Origin: Pollenia angustigena
Lineage: Eukaryota; Arthropoda; Insecta; Diptera; Polleniidae
Assembly (NCBI GenBank): GCA_930367215.1
Contig: OV884058.1
Span: 171,970,478 to 172,034,477, forward strand
DNA: 64,000 nucleotides
Direction: 5' to 3'
The translations under genes and the position numbers were made by a program. This document shows, one piece after another, positions 55,635 through 64,000 of this stretch. Position 1 is the stretch's first letter, and the number at the start of each line of letters is the position of its first letter. The notes below the pieces were generated by a model. That model did not search any database. It had not been told where the DNA came from and was given only the letters and a program-made list of their open reading frames with translations.

Positions 55635-56049
55635 GATTGATAAGATCGCAAGTGGCAGGCCTTTTTGCAGGCTTCTACTCCTTTCTAAAATATTCGTTTC
55701 TTATGATATCCTACCTTCAGAAATATACCTTCTAGAAAGCAATCACTTATTTTAGAAAGGCCTTCCATTCATTACACATTCGCATCTCCCGTTTTCCAGA
55801 AGGTACAGGCGAAGTTGTCAACACTCCTTACACCCTTCCTTAGTCCCTTCTGTAGGAAGGGAAATAAATTGTTGAATTTTAATATATTTTTTTATATATT
55901 TTTTTTGTCTTGTCATTTTACTCTTCGTAAACGTAAACTCCCTCATAAGCGTGACGCTGCGGTGCGGACGAACCTGATAAAATTTAAAATGTTCTTTTTT
56001 TTACGTATCAGCAGTTAAAGAATGGCATTTAATGTTAAAAAAAAATTTC
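55635..56049. other. Spacer, nothing recognised
   Basis: No gene. ccttctgtaggaaggga and similar ccttc/gaagg words are present, without paired element ends. Confidence 0.4.
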
Positions 56050-56650
56050 TGGAATATGGCATCTGCGACTGCGGCCAATAAACACCGTCCTGTCGGTCCA
56101 ATTTTGCAGCTTTTTCGGAGTCAATAGTACGTCGAATGTTGTCATCTTAATTATAAATCGTTGCTGGTTTATAAGCGCAGATCAAAAATTTTACGTACCA
56201 TCATAACAAGTAGTTTAATGACACAATCGGAACACAATTCACATGTTTTCTTGAGATAATTCGGTCACGCGATTTATTGCATGTTTCGCCGTCTTAATGA
56301 AACCACTTCTGCTCCAAATTATTTGTAATACCATGAGGAATCAATAAAATCTCGAATCGTTTGCCTGTAGAAATCGCCATTCATGGGTATGTTGTCACTG
56401 AGCATGCAAACCGCACCAAACAGTCATCTTTTCTGGATGTAATGGAGATGTAATGCGGATTGTGCTCTCTCCAAAAATTTCAATTCTGCTTGTTTATTTA
56501 CCCGTTAAGCCACAAGTGAGCCGCATCGCTGAAAATGATATGACGGTAAGAGTTCCAGCTGTTCTCAGCTCAATCACAGAACACACGACGCAATTGATTA
56601 TCTTATATGGATGTAGGCCAAGATCTTTTCTAAACATACGTTCATGTACC
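56050..56650 (-). pseudogene. Mariner-like transposase remnant
   Basis: On the minus strand in shifting frames: MFRKDLGLHPYKI (about 56640-56600), IIFSDAAHLWLNG with the first catalytic Asp (about 56545-56510), KMTVWCGLH (56432-56405), NGDFYRQTIRDFIDSSWY (56385-56330), a damaged HQDGETC (about 56300), IISRKHV (56260-56240) and YKPATI with DNIRRTI (56175-56110). The order is that of a mariner catalytic domain. Several stops and shifts are present. No element ends are identified. Confidence 0.8.
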
Positions 56651-57839
56651 AATCACTGTGCGCATTACTAAAAAGTACTTCGTAAAAAGAGTAATGAGTT
56701 CGTTTACACATTAACTTGTAACCAGTTATACAATTACCAAAACACGCAGCCATCTCATGCTTTAACACGAATCAAAAGCGGCAGACTGCAGGCACTGATA
56801 ACATTCCTGCGGAAATATTTTAAAACGATCCGCTGGAATGAAGGTTTAATCTTCGCTTTACCAAAGAAAGAAGGTCTCCGTGATTGTTAGCGTGAAATAT
56901 CGCTACTGAAAAATATTGGCGATCAGCTCTGAAACAGACTTTAAGAAAAGAGCAAGCGGAATTTCGAGAAGGCAGGTCATGTATCGACCATACTTAGAAT
57001 CATAATCGACCAGGCGAACGAGATCAAGTCATCAACATACCTGCTGTTTGCGGACTTTGAACGGGCTTTTGACACCACAATGAGACATCACATATGAACG
57101 TAAAGGAGTAGGAAACTAAAAGGCGCTACTAAAAGAACAAACCTAAATCTCATTTCAGATCCACCTGGAAGTTCGACAGGGATGTGTAATTTCCCCGCTA
57201 CTGATCCTTTTGGTACTGGATGAAGTGATGGAGGCAACAAACGCAGGAGCTTCAAACAGTATACACTGGACTTCATTTACTGCACTAAGCTACCTGAATT
57301 ACGCAAATGAATTATGCCTAATTGCCGACAGTTTGAACACATATAGAAAAATTACAAGCACTTGATTGAAACGATTTCAAGATCGGACTATGGTTCAATA
57401 AAAAAAAAAACAAGGTTATGAGAATTTTTACTAAGAACGCTCTTGTATTGAACAAAGTAGTCATAGACGATTTCCCATCTTTTTGTTAGTTGGGATGAAC
57501 AAAGTGGTGCGGATAAAGATGTTTTAAATCGAATAGACAAAGTTACCAGAAAACTAGACTTTTACTAACGGTTGCTTTCGCCATATAACATAACGCCGTG
57601 ACATCAACTTTTTGCCTCTGACACTTCAATCCCCTATTGACTTTATGGTCAGAGAAAACTATCGCTAAAACTGCTCTAACGTACAATCGACAGCGAACTC
57701 AAGTGGCGGACATCAATCCTAAAATAGCTAACCACGTCACGATTTAGGTGGGACCATACAATGAGAATAGCACAAGACAGAACCAGATGGAAATTTCTTA
57801 TTGCGGCCGTTTGCTCCCAAGAGTTTTTGTTTGCCTACA
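56651..57839 (+). pseudogene. Non-LTR retrotransposon remnant, RT and C-terminal part
   Basis: Recognisable blocks on the plus strand run from about 56763: GTDNIPAEIF, LPKKEGLRDC, LLFADFERAFDT with the first RT Asp (57042-57077), VRQGCVISPLL (57172-57204) and LDEVMEATNA. A damaged active-site block LNYANELCLIA, YADD in relatives, lies at 57293-57325. ALTYNRQR (about 57677) and RIAQDRTRWKFL (57763-57798) are typical of the LINE C-terminus. Stops and shifts are frequent. The family looks close to the LINE at 8570-10290. No ends located. Confidence 0.8.
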
Positions 57840-58090
57840 CTACTCCCTTTGGGTGCATATGGCTTTCACAAAGCATCTCCATCTTACACGATTTGTTTGC
57901 CGTCTTTCCATGTAAGATTTCACTGTCCTAGTTCTTGGAGTATCGATCCATTTGTCTTGTAACAGTTTCGTTAATCGGTTGTTGTTCCAGCTAAGAAGAT
58001 GATTGGTCTGCTTGAGTAGGCCTTTAGATAATGCGTCTGCCATCTGTCGTTGCCCTTGAACCAAGCCCTCTGTGTATTTAGTGTAGTGGT
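57840..58090 (-). pseudogene. Probable LINE C-terminal fragment, opposite strand
   Basis: An open minus-strand stretch of about 80 codons ends at a stop at 57840. It contains GQRQMADALSKGLL, NRLTKLLQDKWIDTP and, at the end, NRVRWRCFVKAICTQRE. The last block has the look of LINE ORF2 C-termini (a WR..V.ALC pattern), close to the end of the neighbouring plus-strand LINE. No ATG start is evident and an in-frame stop lies upstream near 58115. It could instead be a host exon. Low certainty. Confidence 0.3.
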
Positions 58091-58284
58091 GGGTAACCTT
58101 GCTATTCTTTGATTGCTACCTTTTTCCCAGGGGGTGGTGGCTGCCGAATCTTTGTCATGATGTAATTCTCTTTTCCGTTTTCCGGGAGGGGTGGTCAGGG
58201 GGCTTCTTGGATGGATTATTTGGAGGGGGAAAGTGGCTTCAAACTAAATTTGTTAAAACTCAAAAGATGTGATGAACATTTCTG

Positions 58285-58690
58285 GTCATTTACCAGGGAT
58301 CGAACCTCGGGGGCTACTCTCTATTACGATGCGAAAACAATTTTGATGCGAAAGCTAAATGCCAACTTGGTACTCTCTATCACTTTCGCAAAATGTTTTG
58401 AAAATGGAGCAATACTGGCAACAAAAAAGAAAGATGGCGCAGACTGACAGTAATGAAATGTTAAATATGTAAAAATATTTGAAATTGGAAAATTTAAATA
58501 AGATAAATAGTGATGATTTGCGAAAAGAAAAAAATTAATAGATGCGAAAGACAAACGCATTCAAAAGTACCGATCGCTAGATTTGCTACCATTTTCTTTC
58601 ACATCGCACAAGAGAGTAGCCTTCTGGAGTGCTTGGTTTTGTAGGCAAGCAAATTAACCACTTTAACACTCCGCGCCAAGATAATCATCA
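58285..58690 (-). repeat. tRNA-like (pol III-type) repeat split by a MITE
   Basis: On the minus strand ggagtgttaaagtggttaat (58674-58655) fits an A box. The B box ggttcgatccc lies at about 58305-58295, on the other side of the 310-bp MITE. With the MITE removed the boxes are about 50 bases apart, as in tRNAs. The rest does not fold into a tRNA by eye, so a SINE head is likelier than a tRNA gene. Confidence 0.5.
58312..58621. mobile_element. 310-bp MITE with GGCTACTCTCT ends
   Basis: ggctactctct is inverted at agagagtagcc. The similarity continues inward as acgatgcg versus gcgatgtg. It separates the A and B boxes of the tRNA-like repeat. gatgcgaaa-type words recur inside (58329, 58347, 58541). 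No target duplication is clear. Confidence 0.65.
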
Positions 58691-59005
58691 TCATTACTTT
58701 GCTGGAAAGGAATGCAAAGAGATTAAAGAGCTGCCAATAGAAATCCATTCTTAAATAAATTAGGAACATAAATGTTAAAACAGTACTTGGGCCAAATATG
58801 TACCCCTTTAAAAAAATTTGTATTTGGGGCCATGTTAAAGTCGAGCTATTACTTTTAAATTTCTTTTTAGTATAAACTATGGGAAGGTGAAAAATTATAT
58901 TTTATAAAAAAAAGGACGAGCGTAATTTAACCATAGCCGTTTAGTCCTAAAAAAATACTGTTAAAATTTTTGATAATTTAGATAAATTTTAAAGCAATAT
59001 TATTT
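58691..59005. other. Spacer, nothing recognised
   Basis: AT-rich, no gene. Confidence 0.45.
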
Positions 59006-59210
59006 GAGGGGCTTAAAGCACAAGGGTTTAAGTGTCTTTTTCTAAAATTGAGTTTACATATGGAATTATAGGTGAAGTGCGGAGAAGTTGTTCAGAGCAC
59101 AAAAAGTGAATGTAGGATTATCATTCGGACGCCAAATATGGTGAACAATTCAAGCCTTTGTCTCATTATTTAACAAAAGTCACTTGAACCCCTTGTGCTT
59201 TAAGCCCCTC
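59006..59210. mobile_element. 205-bp MITE with GAGGGGCTTAAAGCACAAGG ends
   Basis: gaggggcttaaagcacaagg then gtttaagtg is inverted at cacttgaaccccttgtgctt then taagcccctc. attt(ga) stands on both sides, giving a possible 4-6 bp duplication. Non-coding. Confidence 0.75.
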
Positions 59211-61182
59211 ATTTGATATTTGACGAAGATTTGAGGAAGAAGATGTGTTTGATGTCAACAAAGAGAAATCGGTATCTGTGTTAAAATTTTTCGAATAATA
59301 GAATTGAAAAAAAATTCAACCCACTGTGCCGTATAAACTACATTCAATAATGACGTGATAAACTTTTTAAGTTTGTAATAACTTTTATTGAATTCCGACC
59401 TACAAAACACTGTGAATATTATTTTGTTTTATTTTTATTATATTAACTTTATTTTAAAATTCAGCCAATAAGTAAATTGGTAGAAGTTGATTATTATAAA
59501 TCTGTCTAGTGATTGTCTAAAAATATTTTGAGTAAAAACATGTTCGATCCAAATGGGTGTATGTGTGTGCCTGAGTCTGTTACGGTTTACGTGAGTCCAC
59601 AACAAAAAAAAAAAAAAAAACAAACCCCCTGACTCTAAAAGATATAATTGCAATAGTTTTCATGCCTGAAAATATTTTTAAATAAGACTGACTTTTCAAA
59701 GAGTACGTGAGAGTGTTTGTGTATGTATGGAAGTGGATGTGTATTTGTGGGGTTTAGTTATGAGTATGTAGTGATAAGTAGTGCTACAGGAGTACGAGTA
59801 GTATTTGTACAGACAATATTTGAACGTGTTGTCTTTAACTGATGCTTTTTTGATTCCTGACCATGTTCAATGGTACCGCTGTGATTGTTGTATATATGCG
59901 TCCTCTTTGCTTCTCCTTACCCCAACCCCAAGTGTATGCTTTAATTTTTTTTTTTTTTTTCTTTTTTTAATATTTTGATATTGTGCGTTTGTTTAGTTGC
60001 GTTTATAAGCAACAAAGTCTGCTCCTCAACAAAAAAGATATATTTATTGGTTTGGCAAAATATTTTTTTTATCGTTTTCATTCATTGATTTCATTTCCTT
60101 TTTAAAATTCTATGTTTTCACTTGCGTGCCGTGTTGTGACGTGTTACTATGTCTCTGGTCTAACTTTTTTTTTTTTTTTTGTTCTTCATTATTAATATGA
60201 GTATTGTGTTGGCCAATGTCGACATTGAAATTTTGTATGTGATGATGGTGTTTCGGTTTCAATCACGTCTCTGGTTATATGTGGCTGTAGTCTGCCAAGG
60301 GTTTTCCCTTAAAAAAAAAATATGATTCATAAAAGGATTTTGTTGGTTTTTATATTATTTCATTTAAATTTCTTTTTTATTTAATTTAGAATTTTGTTTT
60401 TTAAACTTGGTTTTAACTGACCTAAATTCCATAAAATTAACTTTGGCTTAAGTCCAATTTGTTTTTGAATTGAATTTGTTGACAAGTTTATAAATAGTGA
60501 AAAAATGTTATGTATAACAGTTTATTGCAAAATGTTGCCAACGATATGTTTTAGATAAAAATGTATTATTTGTTTTAATTTTTAAGATTGTTTTTAGGGC
60601 GAGTGTGAATGACAGACAGGTAACAGGTTTAAAACAATAATATTTTAAAAAGTAGTATTAGTTGTGGCAATAGATGTCGTGAGGAATAATCTTAAAGCAA
60701 ACATGGCTTGTATTGACTCGTGAGACTGACAAAGTTTGAACATAATTATTTTAAATTAAAAACTTATACTTAATTTTATTTAACTTTGCTTGAAAATCGA
60801 AATACATAAATAATATAATATTTTAAAATTACAGTACTATTTCTCACTCTTTAATTAGATACCCAGAGTGCGTAGAACAACAGCGCTCGATATATTAAAT
60901 CAATCAGTTTAGAAGAAGAAAATGTATCTTTATTTTTCAAATCTCTAACTATGTAGAGTTGCTTCATTTGTCTGAACTTTACCCATTGCCAAGACCGTAC
61001 AAAATATGTTTTTTTATTTCCGGAAAAAATATTGTAAAAAATCTTTAAGATTTTAAATATTTTTTTAAATCAAATTTTTATTATTTATTTAGAGGGAAAA
61101 CTACGGCATTCGATAGCGATCGAAATTACAATGCAATTTAAAAAGAAATTTCGCTCGATATTAAATAGCGTAATTCGCCCCC
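59211..61182. other. T-rich spacer with homopolymer runs, no gene recognised
   Basis: Runs of T or A lie near 59606-59622, 59946-59966 and 60168-60181. The stretch 59690-60330 is rich in gtatgtg/gtgtttg words. No gene or paired ends. Plausibly host intron or intergenic DNA. Confidence 0.5.
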
Positions 61183-61485
61183 TCGCTTAAGTTCATCAAA
61201 TTTAATTTTTGTGAAATTATTTTTATGAAGAAAGAAATTTTACAACATGAAATGAATTAAAATTTATTAATAATTTTTTCATTCGTGACTGACCCGGGGA
61301 CCGAAGCAACGTTCACGGTCAGTTAACATGTTTCGATAGTAACCACACTATCTCCTCAGAAATGTTTGCCGTTTTACACTCACCGTCGTTGTTGACAGCT
61401 GGCAGTCAATAGTCAACCATCAATTTTTAAAACAAATTATATTTTTTTCTTGGTGGATCGACATTTTTTGTTGTGAATGATTAAA
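61183..61485 (-). repeat. tRNA-like repeat, diverged single copy
   Basis: It is the same layout as 28199-28592: cttaagttcatcaaatttaa, atgaagaaagaaattttaca, then a damaged B box (ggaccgaagcaac) and gttaacatgtttcgatagta. It abuts the mariner that begins at 61488. Confidence 0.6.
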
Positions 61486-61783
61486 TAGGATGGTTAAATT
61501 TTAAGGGCCGATGTTAAATGTGAACCACACCTAAACGTTAAGATTTTTTCTGCATTTCATTTGACATTTCTCAACTTCATGGGTGTTCAAATCAAAGTGT
61601 ATATCGTGCACTTCGTGATTTTGTCGGTCAATTTAATCGTCCAAATGTGCGTACAATCGGAAAAATCGTGCAAAAATTTGAGCAAACCGGGTCTGTAGGA
61701 GATGTGAAAACACCAGTGCATGCTCGTACAGCTAGTACTGCAGAAAATATTGCTGCTGTTTCAACAGAACGGTGCCACTTGGC

Positions 61784-63386
61784 CAGGGTTGCCGAACTTG
61801 GTCTTTTCCGACCAAATTTGGTCGAATATTTTTAGTTTGGTCGGATGGTAGGCCAAACCTAATTTTGGTCGGTTTTAGAAAATTGGACGGATAGCAGACA
61901 ATTACAAATCTCATAGCTTTTTGACCAAACACAAAAATTTTTTTTTTTTTTATTGTTGATGAAACTATGGATATGGCATTGATATTACGTTAGGAGCAAG
62001 TTACTTTGACGGTGTTAGTTTTATAAAGGATAGCTTTGTCATCTTATTCGAGCTTACCAAGTCAGATGCCGTTTAAATTTTTGTTCTTATAAAAAACTTT
62101 TTATCAATAAACATTATTCCTATAAAAAAATTGTATCGGATTGGCAACAAACGGCGCTCACGCCATGACTGGAACTGTTGGTAAGCTTATAGCCTATTCA
62201 TCGATGTCGAACGTTCGCTTAAATTACATGTAAAACAAAGACAATATTGTATAATATGTTTTCGTTTTAAATCTAAGTTAATAGAACGAAGTCTTCGTTC
62301 AGAAATAGATGAGCAAGCAGTTAATCTTACTTAGCAATGCAAAAAATATTGAGGTTCTTTGTCGTAATATTTAAAGTTTTTTCACATAGTCCTAAAAGAA
62401 TAACATAAATAAAAGAATTTCAGGAATTCTGTTCTGCATTAGGTGTTTCTTATACAAGATGGACTTCTTAAAGGAAGATGTTGTAAGAAACATAGAACAG
62501 AGGGATGCTTTGATACTGTATTTTGAAACATAGTTTTATAAAGGAAATGTTATAAGAACTGCAGAACTTGCAGAAAGTATGGATGAGTTCCAAAACAGAG
62601 CAAGTTATCAACGCGTATACAATAAGCCAACTATGCATTGTTAAACTCTTTGATCAGTTTTTTAACGTTCTCTGCAAAGTATTAGGATGTATTGAAGCTC
62701 AGCCTATATCTTATAAAGTTTAATATTTTTTTTTAAATTGTACAAACTTAAATTAATAAATTTTGATTCATATTTTATTAGTGGTCTATATGTGTTATTG
62801 CATACGATCAATGAATTGTTCCAGTTTATAAGCGTTATTAAATGAATTTGTATATATACATACATTTTGTTTAAGCAAAAAAAAACTTTTAATAAAACTA
62901 GGGGTTACGTGTAGGACGTCAAATATTTAATAGGTGCGCACATAGGCTTACTTTATGTTTTTACTATAATTGCATATTACAAAAAAATAATATGTAGATT
63001 TAAAGCTTTATCCAATAAAAATTATACTTTTTATTAAAAATACATATACATACATATCGTCATATAAAATGCAAAAGGTCCTATGTTCATTTTAAGAAAA
63101 AGAGAGATAACTTAGTAAAAAGGCAGCTATTGTGATTATAACAACGGGGTTTTCTGGTTCATATCGTTAACACATTTCGCATGTATGAGACTATCCTAAA
63201 AAAAGTTTTTGTAATCTCAGTCGTATCGCTACTGAAATTTTTTTAAAAATTATGATAGGCCCTTTTGCATTTTTATGACGATATAAATGTTTTTAAATAT
63301 TTCAAAAATTTGGTCGAATTCAAAGGATTTTGGTAGGTTTTGCAGACAATTTTGGTCGGATAAAAATTTATCCAACGGCAACCCTG
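61784..63386. mobile_element. 1.6-kb non-autonomous hAT element with perfect 8-bp target duplication
   Basis: cagggttgccg is inverted at cggcaaccctg. cacttggc flanks both sides (61776-61783, 63387-63394), and the mariner relatives show the uninterrupted site. ttttggtcgg/ccgaccaaa words occur about eight times, all within about 150 bases of the ends. No hAT transposase is recognised in the interior. A decayed palindrome lies at 62191-62313. Confidence 0.92.
62191..62313. repeat. Decayed relative of the ACTGCC palindromic MITE
   Basis: gcctattcatcgatgtcgaa and acatgtaaaacaaagaca recall the left arm of 29066-29207. gaacgaagtcttcgttcaga then aatag recalls the right arm. Many changes are present. 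Confidence 0.4.
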
Positions 63387-63811
63387 CACTTGGCACACAA
63401 TTGACGAAACAATGGTTCTTTTGTGCGACAAATTCAATGGCCGTGTTATCTCACGTGGTGGCGATGTCAATTGGCCGGCAAGATCATGAGATTTGACACC
63501 GTTGGACTTCTTTCTTTGGGGCTATTTGAAAGAAAATGTGTACGTCGATAAGCCAGAAAGAATTGAAGAGCTTAAGGATGAGATAATTCGGCACAAAAAC
63601 GGCATAGAGCCTCAATTATGCCTCAGCGTCCTCGAAAATTTGGACCATCGGATGGAGGTGTGCCGCCAAGATCGCGGCGGCCACTTGGCCGATATTTTGT
63701 TCCATACATAATAAAAAGAAATTACAATAATTTTCTAAATAATTTGTGTTATATTTAAATCAACATCGGCCCTTAAAATTTAACCACCCTTTATATTTTA
63801 ATTCTGTGGCA

Positions 63812-64000
63812 TTTTGACAAAACATCTTAAGTCAAATTTTAAAAGTTGGAAAAAATGTTGTTAATCATACGAATTTTCATGCAAAAAACATTTATAGACA
63901 AATTTTTTTTTAGTTTATTTGATAAAAATGATTTTTTTCACCGCGTTTTTTTTTTTTAACTTTGTTGCTATCTTATCTTGACTTAAGATGTTTTGTCAAA
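63812..64000. repeat. Inverted-repeat element reaching the window edge
   Basis: tttgacaaaacatcttaagt then caa (63813) is exactly inverted in the last 23 bases of the window. It is about 188 bp and non-coding. The right flank is outside, so the target duplication cannot be read. Confidence 0.6.

Larger units (their letters stand above)
61488..63791 (+). mobile_element. Internally deleted mariner-like element interrupted by a hAT element
   Basis: The ends ggatggttaaattttaaggg and the inverse at 63757-63791 are flanked by TA (61486-61487, 63792-63793). The transposase remnant has VRTIGKIVQKFEQTGSVGDV (61645-61704) and ARTASTAENIAAV (61722-61760). It jumps straight to a QQNGATWHT block (61762 onwards, continued at 63395), then NGRVISRGGDVNW, LTPLDFFLWGYLKENVYVD and the end HLADILFHT (63711). 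The second and third catalytic positions are damaged (Asn and a stop in RS-stop-DL). About 600 bases, including the first catalytic Asp, are deleted. Without the hAT insert it is 693 bp. Same family as 45196-46493. Confidence 0.9.

Noticed and set aside
57840..58064. A host exon
   Set aside because: Kept only as a low-confidence LINE tail: an in-frame stop lies upstream, there is no ATG, and the C-terminal block looks LINE-like.

Overview
This window reads as nuclear DNA of an insect, most likely a higher fly (Diptera, possibly calyptrate). The inference rests on the very AT-rich background, an LOA-type non-LTR retrotransposon with a C-terminal RNase H, several mariner-like transposases of the WPPRSCDLTPLD type, pogo-, hAT-, Harbinger- and Helitron-type elements, and CAA/CAG-rich spacer DNA. 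I find no host protein gene, no rRNA and no canonical tRNA gene. The window is a graveyard of nested mobile elements in AT-rich spacer, with one element that still looks complete. All calls are by eye, without database searches or computed statistics.

Layout. 1-2060: a decayed hAT-like transposon. 3.8-6.5 kb: small inverted-repeat elements, including a 186-bp hAT MITE with a perfect 8-bp target duplication and copy 1 of a 700-bp MITE. 8.6-10.3 kb: a decayed LINE (minus strand) interrupted by copy 2 of that MITE. 12.2-14.4 kb: a foldback element with CAGT ends and TA target, itself carrying a tRNA-like repeat dimer. 15.8-17.5 kb: an unclassified 1.7-kb inverted-repeat element with an 8-bp target duplication and an 85-codon ORF. 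18.3-21.4 kb: an inverted tRNA-like repeat, a 622-bp hAT element and a MITE carrying a pol III-type box. 24.8-27.8 kb: local duplications, a Harbinger-type MITE with 30-bp perfect ends, a Helitron and a small MITE. 28.0-35.1 kb: a broken mariner with two insertions, a pogo-type MITE inside a tRNA-like repeat, a complex of CCCAGC-ended repeats, and a hAT element enclosing a mariner remnant.

37.15-42.71 kb: a full-length LOA-type retrotransposon on the minus strand (ORF1 and ORF2 both open, overlapping by 38 bases, flanked by a 10-bp target duplication). It is the only segment with two long intact reading frames and is visibly more GC-rich than its surroundings.

43.7-47.8 kb: an inverted-repeat element holding a hAT element, which holds a pogo-type MITE and a mariner copy with a single premature stop. 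51.2-54.0 kb: two MITEs beside a decayed second copy of the same LOA family, itself broken by a palindromic MITE and a mariner. 56.0-58.1 kb: a mariner remnant and LINE remnants. 58.3-59.2 kb: a tRNA-like repeat split by a MITE, then another MITE. 61.2-63.8 kb: an internally deleted mariner broken by a 1.6-kb hAT element. A last inverted-repeat element is cut by the window edge.

The intact LOA ORFs would form one replication unit (ORF1 RNA-binding protein plus ORF2 endonuclease/RT/RNase H). The non-autonomous elements would depend on hAT, pogo, mariner or Harbinger transposases encoded elsewhere. The least explained items are the 15.8-17.5 kb element, a tRNA-like repeat whose copies are arranged differently each time, and a conserved core segment seen six times in otherwise different contexts.
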